Positions 38,055 through 47,424 are shown, counted from the first letter of the stretch. The stretch is 64,000 nucleotides of DNA from Winogradskyella psychrotolerans (GCF_018860545.1 NZ_JAHKPN010000038.1:1-64000); one strand, 5' to 3'. Program-made: numbers and translations. The notes: generated by a model from the letters alone, not told the origin.

Positions 38055-38351
38055 ATGCCAAAATTATTACCAGTTTTTAGGATTGTAGCGTTGTTAGAAG
38101 GGGTTTCGTATATCTTATTACTGTTTATCGCCACCCCAATTAAATACCTTTATGAAGATCCTCAATATGTAAAATTATTAGGGATGCCACATGGTATTTT
38201 ATTTATGGCTTATGTTGTAATTGCTGTATTAATTAGCGCAGATATGAAATGGCCAACACGTACCTTATGGATTGTGTTATTGGCATCGATTATTCCTTTC
38301 GGCACTTTTTATATTGATAAAAAATACTTAACAAAATCTCGTCGTGCTTAA
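38055..38351 (+). CDS. DUF3817 family small integral membrane protein
   Basis: 98 residues with three hydrophobic helices. The pattern FRIVALLEGVSYILLLFIA, LGMPHGILFMAYV and IPFGTFYIDKKYL is typical of DUF3817, whose members have no known function. The stop overlaps the GTG start of the following MscS-type gene by eight bases, so coupling is likely. Confidence 0.88.
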   Translation: MPKLLPVFRIVALLEGVSYILLLFIATPIKYLYEDPQYVKLLGMPHGILFMAYVVIAVLISADMKWPTRTLWIVLLASIIPFGTFYIDKKYLTKSRRA

Positions 38352-39582
38352 CATCAGACATACGTTATACAATTTTCTAAAAGAAGAAGGCTTATCTGAG
38401 AACACAGCAATGTATTTAAACATGCTTGGGCTTCTCTTGGCTTTAATTATTATTGCATTTATAGTAGATTATATTACTAAACGTTTTCTTTGGAGGTTTT
38501 CTGCAAGTGTTGCCAAACGCACCAAAACGGATTTCGACAACATACTAGTTACCAATAAACTTCCGAGAAACATTGCTCATATTATACCTCTTTTAATTCT
38601 CATTGAATTTGTACCTGAAGTTTTTGTTGATTTTGAAATTGCTCAAAATATTATAGAAAAAACATTAGAAGTTATTACTATTGTCCTTACTCTTCAAATT
38701 ATAAGAAGTTTTTTAAGGTCTATAAAAGATTACCTAAAAACTCTAGACAGGTATAAAGATAAACCGGTTGATAGCTACGTACAAGTCTTTATGATCTTTG
38801 CTTGGCTGCTCGGTCTTTTTTCAATTTTAGCAATTATTACAGGGGTTTCATTCCTTAAATTCGCTACGACATTAGGTGCCGCTTCAGCCGTTATTATTTT
38901 AATATTTAAAGATACCATCTTAGGTTTTGTTGCTAGTATTCAGGTATCTATTAATGATATGGTTAGGATTGGTGACTGGATCACCTTTGAAAAGTATGGT
39001 GCCGATGGCGATGTGATTGAAATTAACTTGGCGACTGTAAAAGTTCAGAATTGGGATAAAACGATTACCACAATTCCTACGTATGCTTTAATTTCCGATT
39101 CGTTTAAGAACTGGAGAGGCATGATGGATTCTGGTGGACGTCGCATAAAACGGTCTGTTATTGTTAAAACCTCTACGATCAATTTTTTAACTGATGAAGA
39201 TATTGAGCGCTTGAGTAAAATACACCTAGTATCAGAATACTTAAAAACGCGCTCTACTGAAATTAAGACTTTTAATAGTCAACATCATATTGACAAGTCC
39301 ATTTTAATTAACGGACGCAACCTTACCAATTTTGGAGTGTTTCGAAAATACCTTCAAACCTATATTGAAAACCATTCTGCCATAAATAAAGATATGACTT
39401 TAATGGTACGTCAGTTAGAACCAACTGCACAAGGAATTCCGATGGAAATTTATGCGTTTAGTAGTGACCAACGTTGGAAAAATTATGAATACATCTTGGG
39501 AGATATCTTCGATCACGTTTTAGCTTCCGTAAAATATTTTGATTTAGAAATCTACGAATTAGCTTTAGGCAATAAAGATTAG
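38344..39582 (+). CDS. MscS family mechanosensitive ion channel (YbdG-like)
   Basis: 412-residue inner-membrane channel. About five N-terminal helices lead to the pore and beta domain: GFVASIQVSINDMVRIGDWI, then YGADGDVIEINLATVKVQNWD and FKNWRGMMDSGGRRIKRSV, which match the E. coli YbdG subgroup closely. These channels relieve hypo-osmotic stress. It starts at GTG inside the end of the DUF3817 gene; the next ATG (22 codons on) would still keep all helices but one. The stop overlaps the convergent thioesterase gene by four bases. Confidence 0.9.
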   Translation: MLNIRHTLYNFLKEEGLSENTAMYLNMLGLLLALIIIAFIVDYITKRFLWRFSASVAKRTKTDFDNILVTNKLPRNIAHIIPLLILIEFVPEVFVDFEIAQNIIEKTLEVITIVLTLQIIRSFLRSIKDYLKTLDRYKDKPVDSYVQVFMIFAWLLGLFSILAIITGVSFLKFATTLGAASAVIILIFKDTILGFVASIQVSINDMVRIGDWITFEKYGADGDVIEINLATVKVQNWDKTITTIPTYALISDSFKNWRGMMDSGGRRIKRSVIVKTSTINFLTDEDIERLSKIHLVSEYLKTRSTEIKTFNSQHHIDKSILINGRNLTNFGVFRKYLQTYIENHSAINKDMTLMVRQLEPTAQGIPMEIYAFSSDQRWKNYEYILGDIFDHVLASVKYFDLEIYELALGNKD

Positions 39583-39971
39583 TAATCCTTTAATCTGTCT
39601 TTAACAAACTCTACTTCTGTTTTACCATGAGGTTGTGGTTTTCCGTCTGGACCTAAATTAACCATAACGATGTTTTCTACTGAGAGTATCGTTTCTCTAG
39701 TCATTTTATTTCTGGCTTCACATTTTAAAGCTATTGAGGATTTCCCGAATTTTTTTACTAAAATACCTATCTCTACAATATCTCCTTGTTTTGCTGATGC
39801 CATAAAATTTATTTCAGACATGTATTTGGTGACTATCTTTGAATTTTCGAGCTGTATAACAGTATAGAGTGCTACTTCTTCGTCTATCCAAGCCAAAAGT
39901 TGACCACCAAACAATGTTCCATTAGGATTTAAATCTTCGGGTTTTACCCATTTTCTTGTATGAAATCTCAT
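39579..39971 (-). CDS. Acyl-CoA thioesterase (YciA-like hotdog protein)
   Basis: 130-residue cytoplasmic hotdog-fold enzyme that hydrolyses acyl-CoA thioesters. It shows the family's N-terminal NPNGTLFGGQLLAWIDEEVA with the active-site Asp/Glu pair, then KYMSEINFMASAKQGDIVEI. The length is normal for the YciA/BFIT-like single-domain group. It ends four bases inside the convergent MscS gene, so no terminator separates them. Confidence 0.9.
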   Translation of the reverse strand: MRFHTRKWVKPEDLNPNGTLFGGQLLAWIDEEVALYTVIQLENSKIVTKYMSEINFMASAKQGDIVEIGILVKKFGKSSIALKCEARNKMTRETILSVENIVMVNLGPDGKPQPHGKTEVEFVKDRLKDY

Positions 39972-40165
39972 TATATAGTTTTTATGTTTTTTTGATGATA
40001 TAAAGATACGACTAACTGATTATTATCTATTGAAAACGGCATTCGATTTATGAATGTTCTTATACCGAATGTTAATAAGACCGTTAACAAGATAATGTCA
40101 CTAAATCATGACGAGCGACCTATTTACTTAATTTTAATTCCAAATTAATCCTTAATCATAATATT

Positions 40166-40573
40166 ATGACGACTCGATTTAATAACCTACTTTCCATTAG
40201 ACCCGAAATTTTATCTGCTAAAATTCATAAAGGTACTAGTGCAGATGAAGCATTTCAGAACAAAACCTTACGACCAATTATTAAGTTACAGCACGATTTA
40301 CTTATTGCTGTTTTTAATAATTATATTGTAAAACACAAAAATGTTTTTTTCGATTTGAATTTAGATCAACAATTAAACTACATTTCAAATGCGATACAGA
40401 AGGATATTAAATTCAGAAATTCTTTGAAAGGCATGGTGATAGGTCAGTTTACAGTTGAAGAATACGAACGCTATATTCAAAACTCGTCTGCTTTAAACAA
40501 ACGAATGATGAATATTGTAAAAGAGCGCCTCATTCAAAGTGTCCAGCTTTTTTCGTCACCAAAATCGCAATAA
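40166..40573 (+). CDS. Conserved hypothetical protein (Bacteroidota)
   Basis: 135 residues, soluble and mostly helical (ALRPIIKL-like and LIAVFNNYIVKHKNVFF segments), Lys-rich. Relatives are sometimes named glyoxalase in automatic annotations, but no metal-binding pattern of that fold is visible, so I leave it unnamed. It is monocistronic. Confidence 0.6.
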   Translation: MTTRFNNLLSIRPEILSAKIHKGTSADEAFQNKTLRPIIKLQHDLLIAVFNNYIVKHKNVFFDLNLDQQLNYISNAIQKDIKFRNSLKGMVIGQFTVEEYERYIQNSSALNKRMMNIVKERLIQSVQLFSSPKSQ

Positions 40574-40619
40574 AAACTGTAGTTTATTTGGGATATCTCA
40601 TTAAGACCATTCTCAATTT

Positions 40620-41297
40620 TTAAAGAACGGACTCACCATTTAAATTAGTCGTAAGAACATCACTCATATAATCAAAAAATGGTCTTACTTCTTTAAAGGA
40701 TTGGTTAACGTCCTCTATAAAATTGTCAGACAAGACGTCTTTATCAGTATATTTTTTCACGAAAATAAATTGCTTTCTTCGAATCAAATCTATTGATGGA
40801 TGTTCTTTATCAAAACCCTTTGGTGCGGTTTTTAATTCATCCCCTGTAAAATTCCCCCAAATTGTTTTAAAAGTTTTGTCGTCTAAAATAGCGCGCATTT
40901 CACTAGCATCCATTTCAAACTCCTTTCTTATACGTAATAAATCCTCTTTATTTGGGTCCCAAAATCCGGTTGCAATGAAAGATTCATCGTTGGGTTGAAT
41001 ATGTACATAATAACCACCTCGAAGTTCTGGTTTTTTTCTCACGAACGACCCACCAAAATGCGTTTTATAAGGCAATTTATTTTTAGAAAACCGTACATCT
41101 CTATAGATTCTGAAAATTTTAATTTTCTCAATCTGATCGTGAGTGCTCATCAATTCACCTAAGTAATTATAAGCCGATTTAGTTTTTGCCTCTATGGTTT
41201 TAAATTCTGGTTTATGGTCATTGAACCAATCGCGATTATTATTTTTTTCTAATTTTTTAAAAAATGTAAATAGTTCTTCTGGGATTGAATGTATCAT
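40620..41297 (-). CDS. DUF2461 domain-containing protein
   Basis: 225 residues with the family pattern FFKKLEKNNNRDWFNDHKPEF, then RIYRDVRFSKNKLPYKTHFG and GGYYVHIQPNDESFIATGFW. The length (about 220) is that of the complete domain. It is a cytoplasmic protein of unknown function that is widespread in bacteria. It follows, on the same strand, the MscS gene at 41684 and the small lipoprotein, but a terminator at 41349-41375 separates it from them. Confidence 0.92.
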   Translation of the reverse strand: MIHSIPEELFTFFKKLEKNNNRDWFNDHKPEFKTIEAKTKSAYNYLGELMSTHDQIEKIKIFRIYRDVRFSKNKLPYKTHFGGSFVRKKPELRGGYYVHIQPNDESFIATGFWDPNKEDLLRIRKEFEMDASEMRAILDDKTFKTIWGNFTGDELKTAPKGFDKEHPSIDLIRRKQFIFVKKYTDKDVLSDNFIEDVNQSFKEVRPFFDYMSDVLTTNLNGESVL

Positions 41298-41348
41298 GCT
41301 TGATTAAAAAGGGAGTTACAATTGAGCTTGTTGACTTTATAAATATAT

Positions 41349-41375
41349 AAAAAGCTATCGGAATGATAGCTTTTT
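41349..41375 (-). terminator. Intrinsic terminator after the small acidic lipoprotein gene
   Basis: Perfect 11-bp stem AAAAAGCTATC / GATAGCTTTTT with a five-base loop, in an AT-rich context, about 30 bases downstream of the stop at 41404. Confidence 0.8.
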
Positions 41376-41403
41376 ACATATATATTTAGAATGTGTTCAA
41401 AAA

Positions 41404-41568
41404 TTAGTCAACGGCATCTTCAACATCATCGGCTGCATCTTCAATTGCATCTCCTGTATCGTCAATGGCGTCTTCAATCTTATCACCTGTATCTTTCTGT
41501 TCTCTACAACTAGTTGTCATTAAACTTAAACTAAATAAGGCTATAAATAAATAACTAAATTTTTTCAT
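41404..41568 (-). CDS. Small acidic lipoprotein, 54 residues
   Basis: A short gene found by reading the minus strand. ATG at 41568, stop TAA at 41404-41406. The N-terminus MKKFSYLFIALFSLSLMTTSC is a lipoprotein signal with the Cys at residue 21. The mature part is nearly all Asp, Glu, Ala, Ile and Val in a repeating D/E-D-A-I/V pattern, likely an acidic amphipathic helix. It is followed by its own terminator. It lies 115 bases downstream of the MscS gene on the same strand. The combined signal peptide, terminator and regular pattern make it a convincing gene; the function is unknown. Confidence 0.82.
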   Translation of the reverse strand: MKKFSYLFIALFSLSLMTTSCREQKDTGDKIEDAIDDTGDAIEDAADDVEDAVD

Positions 41569-41683
41569 TGTTTTTTTGGTTTTACGGGTTAATGTTATTA
41601 CAAATATCGGTATGATAATTGGGTTTGATTTGCTCTAACCAATCGTCTTTTAACTCAATTGATTCTACGCTTTAAATCCTATT

Positions 41684-42586
41684 CTAATTGTTGTTAACGG
41701 GTGTATTTGAATTTGGGGCATTCACATCGAGTTTATTGTCAAACTGTAATGTTCTTATTGGGAATGGAATGTTTATACCTTCTTTATCATAAGCCTTTTT
41801 AATTTCAATAATTGCCTTTGTCTTTGCCCTTAGTTTTTCGAGCATACTTTCTGCATCAATCCAAAAACGACATAGATAATTAATTGAACTATCTCCAAAT
41901 TCAGTATAATAAAATTCAACATCTTCAGCAGAATTTACCTGCTCAAAATTATTAGCTATCACCTCTTTTGTTAATTGTTGAACTTTTTCTAAATCAGACT
42001 CATACCCTACACCACACTCAAGAAAAATTCTCATTTTGGTAGTTAAAGAGTAATTTTTTAATGGATTATCTAAAATCGTTTTATTTGGAATAATTACGAT
42101 ATTATTATCGGCCTCTTTTAAAGTGAAATCTTTAAGGTTTATATCCATAACCTCACCTGAAAATCCTGTCGTTTCAACCCAATGTCCAATTTGTATTTTT
42201 TTCCTAAAAGACAAAATAAGACCTGCAAACGTATTTGCTAATGTTCCTTGCAAAGCTAAACCAATTGCTAAACCAACAACTCCAGCACCTGCAAGCAATG
42301 AGGTTAAGGCTTTACCTAAATTTAAAACACCGAGTGCTACAAATAATCCTAAAGAAACAACGACAACAGCAGTTACACGTGAAATCGCACTCTTAATAGA
42401 GTCTTGTTCAATTCTTTTATTCGCTATTTTAACAACTAATCGGCTTATATATTTCGCAGAAAAATAAGCTGCTACCATTACGAGAATGGCAAGTATTAAA
42501 TTCGGTATACTTTCTATTATGGTGTTGAACCAACCAATTAGTTTGTCCATTAAATTTCCTAAAGCGGTATTAAATTGTTCTTTCAT
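41684..42586 (-). CDS. MscS family small-conductance mechanosensitive channel
   Basis: 300 residues, the short MscS form. Three N-terminal helices end in the pore-lining TM3 (LLAGAGVVGLAIGLALQGTL), followed by the beta domain (GHWVETTGFSGEVMDINLKDF, split by the family's V-G-D-W-like turn) and the cytoplasmic alpha/beta part (VIIPNKTILDNPLKNYS). It is the second MscS-type channel in the window; the other is the longer YbdG-like one at 38344. It protects against osmotic downshift. Confidence 0.93.
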   Translation of the reverse strand: MKEQFNTALGNLMDKLIGWFNTIIESIPNLILAILVMVAAYFSAKYISRLVVKIANKRIEQDSIKSAISRVTAVVVVSLGLFVALGVLNLGKALTSLLAGAGVVGLAIGLALQGTLANTFAGLILSFRKKIQIGHWVETTGFSGEVMDINLKDFTLKEADNNIVIIPNKTILDNPLKNYSLTTKMRIFLECGVGYESDLEKVQQLTKEVIANNFEQVNSAEDVEFYYTEFGDSSINYLCRFWIDAESMLEKLRAKTKAIIEIKKAYDKEGINIPFPIRTLQFDNKLDVNAPNSNTPVNNN

Positions 42587-42885
42587 TGTATCGTTATATA
42601 TTTTGAATTACAAATATCGTAAGCGCAACGCTGTATTATTTGCTCTTATCCGAAGAGTGTTAACTCTATTAAATTAGAGCTAAAAACGTAAAAAACTAAA
42701 GTTTAAGTTACCTAAATTAAGCGTCCATATCACAGAAATATTCAGAACCTTTTTGTATCAAAACTCTCCGACTAAAATTGTTTTAACATAAAAGCGAATT
42801 GTCTTAATAATTGTTTTAGAATAAACTTGTGAGTTCTTATAATTTTCCCTATTATGCACTACTTTTAAAAACAGACAATATATTT

Positions 42886-43107
42886 ATGGGTAGACCAGCA
42901 ACAAGACCAACAGCACTAAAGGATGGTTTCTATATTGAGATTAGAAACAAAGGCTCAAAATCAGGTGTAAAATTATACAGTGGAACCAAATTACAGATGC
43001 ATCGTGCTATAAAAATGTACGAACGCTCAAAAGAAGTTATCATTTTAGGTGAATCTGTCAATGGAAAATTTGTAGACAAAGAACCAAAATTACATGTAGC
43101 TGATTAA
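42886..43107 (+). CDS. Small conserved hypothetical protein
   Basis: 73 residues from the ATG at 42886 (MGRPATRPTALKDGFYIEI). An extension upstream to 42829 looks unconserved and hydrophobic, so it is rejected. It is very basic and begins with GRPATRP, a motif resembling an AT-hook minor-groove contact, followed by beta-like segments (KSGVKLYSGTKLQMHR). Members are common in Flavobacteriaceae. A DNA-associated role is possible, but that is inference. Confidence 0.7.
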   Translation: MGRPATRPTALKDGFYIEIRNKGSKSGVKLYSGTKLQMHRAIKMYERSKEVIILGESVNGKFVDKEPKLHVAD

Positions 43108-43512
43108 ATAATAGAGTTTGTTATTTCGTTAATTTCATTTAAAATTAACACCTTACTATTCATTTTTCATTGAAAAATATTCTAACAGTATTTGTGTTTC
43201 GTTTTATGTATTTTAATGGAAAGTCAATCTCCTTATTTAAGAATACTTAGAGTTTTGAATTTAAATAACGATCCGTTATAAGTTCAAGATAAGAAAGTAT
43301 GACAAATCAATTATAAAAGGTATTAGCTCAAAACGCTAATACCTTTTTTGTTATTCAAAAAAACTAGAAACGATCTATTTACTTTAACAACTGAGACTCA
43401 CATCATATATTTTATTTTTTACAATAATCAATAATTCTTAATTTTTTTATACATTGTAGATCAATAAGGCATACTCTAATGCCAATTTTTAACTAACTAA
43501 ATAAACTTTATT
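43108..43512. other. 405-bp spacer with a distal terminator
   Basis: AT-rich with no credible reading frame. The terminator hairpin at 43315-43349 sits about 200 bases after the small gene, leaving a long 3' region. The stretch 43350-43512 probably carries the promoter of the membrane protein gene at 43513. Confidence 0.35.
43315..43349 (+). terminator. Intrinsic terminator
   Basis: 13-bp stem AAAAGGTATTAGC / GCTAATACCTTTT with loop TCAAAAC, followed by two further T on the plus strand. It probably ends the transcript of the small gene at 42886-43107. Confidence 0.82.
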
Positions 43513-43938
43513 ATGACAACTTTTAGAAACAAACCACCTATTAGCTTTTGGATTATCAGTGTATTAGCATTATTTTGGAATGGCGCAGGCGTTATGGCTT
43601 ACATTGGTAGAGCTTTTATGACAGACGACATTATTGCACAATTACCAGTAGAGCAACAAGCAGAATTTTTAGTAGATTACCCTGCATGGTATACTGCAGC
43701 CTTTGCTTTAGCTGTTTTTTGTGGTGCTTTAGGATGTATTGCCTTATTAATACGAAGAAAATGGGCCTATACCCTATTCTTTATTTCTGCAATAGGTGCT
43801 ATTGTCCAACATATCTATTTATTTCTATATGTTGAAATGACGACTGCGTCACTAATAATGCCCATATTAATAATTGTAGTGTGTGTTTTTTTAATCTGGT
43901 ACGCTAAGAAGTCTATTTCCAAAGGCTGGATTAGGTAG
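43513..43938 (+). CDS. Small integral membrane protein, 141 residues
   Basis: Four transmembrane helices (FWIISVLALFWNGAGVMAYI, YTAAFALAVFCGALGCIALL, YTLFFISAIGAIVQHIYLFL, LIMPILIIVVCVFLIWYA), with short loops. Homologues are sometimes named sugar transporter in databases, but the protein is far too small for known sugar carriers. Function unknown. It is monocistronic with its own terminator. Confidence 0.75.
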   Translation: MTTFRNKPPISFWIISVLALFWNGAGVMAYIGRAFMTDDIIAQLPVEQQAEFLVDYPAWYTAAFALAVFCGALGCIALLIRRKWAYTLFFISAIGAIVQHIYLFLYVEMTTASLIMPILIIVVCVFLIWYAKKSISKGWIR

Positions 43939-43966
43939 TACATCGAAATCAATTTACACTCAAATG

Positions 43967-44000
43967 AAAGTACAAGTCAAATCTAGCTTGTACTTTTTTT
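43967..44000. terminator. Terminator between convergent genes
   Basis: 10-bp stem AAAGTACAAG / CTTGTACTTT with a ten-base loop and a run of T on the plus strand, 28 bases after the membrane protein stop and touching the end of the pseudouridine synthase gene. Confidence 0.8.
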
Positions 44001-44785
44001 TATTCAAAATCTACCGAATGTAGTATTAAACCCGAAGCAGGCGCTATATAATCCATCACTTCTGTGCTTTCCATTTTTAAGGTGTCTTCTATATAATTTA
44101 AAGTGATGTCACCTCTTCCTAATTTTATTAAACAGCCAAACATTAATCGGATTTGGTTTCTCATAAACCCTTTTCCAACAACTTTAAAAACATAAGATTG
44201 TTCAGGAAAAAAATTGGCTGTATAAATGTCATTATCTACAATTTCTGAGGATTCAATCGTTCTTACATATTCCCCTTTATCTGTAGCACGATAGCAATAG
44301 GTTTTAAAATTATGATGCCCTTCAAATAACTTAGCGCCTTGCTTCATCACATCAACATCAAGTGGCTCAAGAATAGTGGTTAGAATTGGTGCACAAAACG
44401 GATGGTTTTTTTGACCTTCGGAAAACACATAATGGTATTCTTTTAACTTAGAATCTTGAATAATATTAAAAGTTTTATCCACTTCTTGTATTGATAATGC
44501 TCTTATATCTTGAGGTAAATTGTGATTGAAAAGCGCTAAAAAGGCCTCAAAATCTTCAATCGGCTCATTGTAGATAAACAACTCTAAAGCCGCTTCATTA
44601 GCAGAGACCATAGCATCCGTTCTTCCTGCTCCTAGCGTTTTAAACCGTGTATCTTGAAAAATATACTTCAATGTACGGTCAATCATTAAGTGTACCGTTT
44701 TAACATCGGGTTGCTTTTGCCAACCATGAAAACGATAACCTAAATATTGTATTTTTATGAGATAATAGTAGCGTTTATCAAACAT
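44000..44785 (-). CDS. tRNA pseudouridine synthase TruA-family protein
   Basis: 261 residues. Family motifs: YLGYRFHGWQKQP at the N-terminus, the catalytic Asp in GAGRTDAMVSA, and VVGKGFMRNQIRLMFGCLI near the C-terminus. TruA makes pseudouridine 38-40 in the anticodon arm. The sequence after the catalytic Asp (AMVSA) departs from the standard A-G-V-H-A, so it may be a paralogue with other target positions; whether a canonical truA exists elsewhere cannot be seen. Monocistronic. Confidence 0.85.
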   Translation of the reverse strand: MFDKRYYYLIKIQYLGYRFHGWQKQPDVKTVHLMIDRTLKYIFQDTRFKTLGAGRTDAMVSANEAALELFIYNEPIEDFEAFLALFNHNLPQDIRALSIQEVDKTFNIIQDSKLKEYHYVFSEGQKNHPFCAPILTTILEPLDVDVMKQGAKLFEGHHNFKTYCYRATDKGEYVRTIESSEIVDNDIYTANFFPEQSYVFKVVGKGFMRNQIRLMFGCLIKLGRGDITLNYIEDTLKMESTEVMDYIAPASGLILHSVDFE

Positions 44786-44853
44786 AATGGCAAGAACGTC
44801 ATTTTATTGACGAATCCAAAAGCAATGCTTATATTTATGTTTATTATAATCTT

Positions 44854-45555
44854 ATGAGGTGTCATTTAATTGTATTATTCATTTTCTTTAGCCTATTGAA
44901 TTGCGAAAAAGAAAAGGTTAAAATTAAAAAAGGTCAAATTGAAATTGAAGAGTTATACATCAAGTATAAACCTGAAGAGTTCAACCTCAATCGAAGTTAT
45001 ATTATAGAATCCATTGACGACTCTGAAATTTATAATTATAAGCGCCTCATAGATTCTAATTTTAAACTACCTTTTGGACCATACAAATTGGTGTATTCTA
45101 CATTTTACAGACAAGAAAACAACATTGAATTTACAATAAACAGTAAAAATACTAAAGTCGTTTTTTATCCAGATTCATTAGATTATTCTTTAATTAAAGA
45201 CACCAAGTGTTGTTTACTTGTCGATGCATTAAAAGAAAATGAAATACTTAATCTTTACACAAATAGCTCTGGCTGTTTCTTATCTTATAGTACAAAATTA
45301 GAATTATATAAAAAAGAGTCCGAATATTACATCAACACAAATTATCACAATAATAAAAAACTGAATGCCAATCAAGTTAGACGTTTACGTGAGTTTGAAT
45401 TTGAAGTTTACAACCTAGACTTAAGCGACTATTATTGTACTACTACTGAAAATTATTTATTTTTAAATTCAACTAGTAATGAGTTTGTAAGTGCCAATAA
45501 TAGCTCTTGTCGTTACTATGGTTATCATTATTTAATGAAAAGCTTAAAAGAATAA
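44854..45555 (+). CDS. Predicted lipoprotein of unknown function
   Basis: 233 residues with a lipoprotein signal (MRCHLIVLFIFFSLLNCEKE). The mature part is beta-rich and hydrophilic with several Cys (KCCLLVDAL, SGCFLSY, SSCRYYGYHY) that may pair in the periplasm. No family recognised. It ends five bases before the LytTR membrane regulator gene on the same strand, so it is likely part of its operon and may be its sensory partner (inference). Confidence 0.7.
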   Translation: MRCHLIVLFIFFSLLNCEKEKVKIKKGQIEIEELYIKYKPEEFNLNRSYIIESIDDSEIYNYKRLIDSNFKLPFGPYKLVYSTFYRQENNIEFTINSKNTKVVFYPDSLDYSLIKDTKCCLLVDALKENEILNLYTNSSGCFLSYSTKLELYKKESEYYINTNYHNNKKLNANQVRRLREFEFEVYNLDLSDYYCTTTENYLFLNSTSNEFVSANNSSCRYYGYHYLMKSLKE

Positions 45556-45560
45556 AACCT

Positions 45561-46352
45561 ATGAAATATCCGTTTGATCCTTTAATTAAACACCATGTGA
45601 TAATTAGTTTACTATTGGCAATTTGGGTATTTGTATTTTTATACTTCACAGAACCGCTCGACGTCAATCAATTGTCTACTAATGAAAAACTTATTTACTT
45701 ACCTGGCTACGGTTTAGTTGCTGGCTTTTGTTATTTGCTCTTTTTACCATTTCAAACCTATTTATATCAGAGTTTGAAAAAGCACTGGATGGTTTTAAGC
45801 GAACTTGTTTTTATACTCACCTTTTCAATAGGATCTATCCTAATTGCACGCTGTTATTATTTATATATAGTGGTAGCTAATGAACCTAATCCCTACACTT
45901 TAGGCTATATGCTTACTGCAATTTTATTACCTGCAGTAGCTACAATTTTGCCAATTATATTAATTGGACGTTTTAGTTTCGGAAAATATTATGAAAAACA
46001 ATTGGACGATCAAAAAATTGAAATTAAAGGAGAAGGCAATTACGAAGGCTTACGATTACAACTGAATGACCTTATATGTGTTCAATCTTCAGATAATTAT
46101 ATTGAAGTTTTTTACCTCTCTGGATCTAGTTTGAAGAAAACATTGATTCGAAATAAATTATCTACGATAGATCATGAATTTCCAGAATTAATCCGTGCAC
46201 ACCGATCTTATCTTATAAATCCATTTCATTTTCAACGCTGGAAAACCGAAAATGGAAAGTTATTTGTAATCCTGAATCATCATGTAGAAGTACCTATTTC
46301 TAAAACGTATAAGGATCATATAAAAACAACGATTAATTCTGCCACAAACTAA
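45561..46352 (+). CDS. Membrane-bound LytTR family transcription regulator
   Basis: 263 residues from the ATG at 45561; a start at 45507 lies inside the preceding lipoprotein gene and is rejected. Four hydrophobic helices (about 10-150) are followed directly by a LytTR DNA-binding domain (DLICVQSSDNYIEVFYLSG, FPELIRAHRSYLINPFHFQ). There is no receiver domain and no kinase partner, so signalling must pass through the membrane helices, as in one-component LytTR regulators of Bacteroidota. The lipoprotein upstream is a plausible ligand binder. The target gene is likely nearby, perhaps the DUF5694 gene downstream. Confidence 0.9.
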   Translation: MKYPFDPLIKHHVIISLLLAIWVFVFLYFTEPLDVNQLSTNEKLIYLPGYGLVAGFCYLLFLPFQTYLYQSLKKHWMVLSELVFILTFSIGSILIARCYYLYIVVANEPNPYTLGYMLTAILLPAVATILPIILIGRFSFGKYYEKQLDDQKIEIKGEGNYEGLRLQLNDLICVQSSDNYIEVFYLSGSSLKKTLIRNKLSTIDHEFPELIRAHRSYLINPFHFQRWKTENGKLFVILNHHVEVPISKTYKDHIKTTINSATN

Positions 46353-46447
46353 GGGTATTTCACCCCAAACACCTATAATTACTGAGTTATTAGCTTTTCC
46401 AAATGTAAGTTTGCTTCAAGAAAGTTTAACACTAAAACACATTAATT

Positions 46448-47395
46448 ATGAGAACGCTATTTACTTTTATCATCGTATTATTTATTTCAATAGTAATTGG
46501 AAACGCTCAAGAAGCGCAAAAAGAAGTCTTAATTGTAGGTACTATGCACACGGTTCCAAATATTGTGAAGAACAGTTACAAACCCATGTTAAAACGTGCC
46601 AAATTATATAATCCTACGGCAATTTATGTTGAAAGTCCACGAGGTAAAGACACCTTAAGTTGGGATTATTTAAAAGACGGTTGGTCTAAAAACTACAAAG
46701 CCTTTTATTATTTGTCGGATTCTATTAAAAACAATTTCTCTCCAAATGTTGAAAAATACAATGACATTCTTAATAAATCATTTTCAGACATGACCACAGA
46801 AGATTTGGATTTTATGATCACAACTTTTGCTTACCATAGAGATAATGCCAATCATGAATTCTACAGTTATATTAAAAAACATGGTATAGACGGTTCTAAA
46901 AAACCAACACAGCATGAAGATGGCGACTTAACCTTTAAACTTGCGTTACATCAAAATATAAAACTTTTAACTTCTATGGACGATCAGCAAACCAACGGAG
47001 ACTACCATGACGCTTGGTCTAAATGCAGTAAAGAAGGTCAATCTAACGGCAACAATGCTATAAATAGTAAAATGAACAAAAAAGCTTACAATTCAGCGAT
47101 AGTTCCTGCGATCTTTAGAGGATTGGGCAAGCATACTAATAAACGAAGATCCTTAGAGCAATTACATCAATCAAGTTCATTTACATACGTTGCAGTAAAA
47201 ACAGAAGGTTGCACAGAAGGTGAAATTTATTGGAACGAACGCAACATGAGAATGGCAAAAAATATTGGTGACCAAGTCATGAGATCTAATTCAGAACGAA
47301 ACATTGTGGTTGTTGGAGCCTCTCATGTTATAGGATTAGAAAAAGAACTACAAGCTAATTATCCAGAATTAAAAATTGTTCTTGTTGGTGACTAA
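46448..47395 (+). CDS. DUF5694 domain-containing exported protein
   Basis: 315 residues with a signal peptide (MRTLFTFIIVLFISIVIGNA). The motif VLIVGTMHTVPN followed by YVESPRGKDTLSWDYL, and GASHVIGLEKEL near the C-terminus, place it in the DUF5694 group, which resembles TraB/Tiki-like putative metallopeptidases (GTxH motif near the N-terminus). Function not proven. It follows the LytTR gene by 95 bases and ends in a perfect palindromic terminator. Confidence 0.82.
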   Translation: MRTLFTFIIVLFISIVIGNAQEAQKEVLIVGTMHTVPNIVKNSYKPMLKRAKLYNPTAIYVESPRGKDTLSWDYLKDGWSKNYKAFYYLSDSIKNNFSPNVEKYNDILNKSFSDMTTEDLDFMITTFAYHRDNANHEFYSYIKKHGIDGSKKPTQHEDGDLTFKLALHQNIKLLTSMDDQQTNGDYHDAWSKCSKEGQSNGNNAINSKMNKKAYNSAIVPAIFRGLGKHTNKRRSLEQLHQSSSFTYVAVKTEGCTEGEIYWNERNMRMAKNIGDQVMRSNSERNIVVVGASHVIGLEKELQANYPELKIVLVGD

Positions 47396-47424
47396 ACTTT
47401 CTTAAAATTACCGCAAAAACAGAA

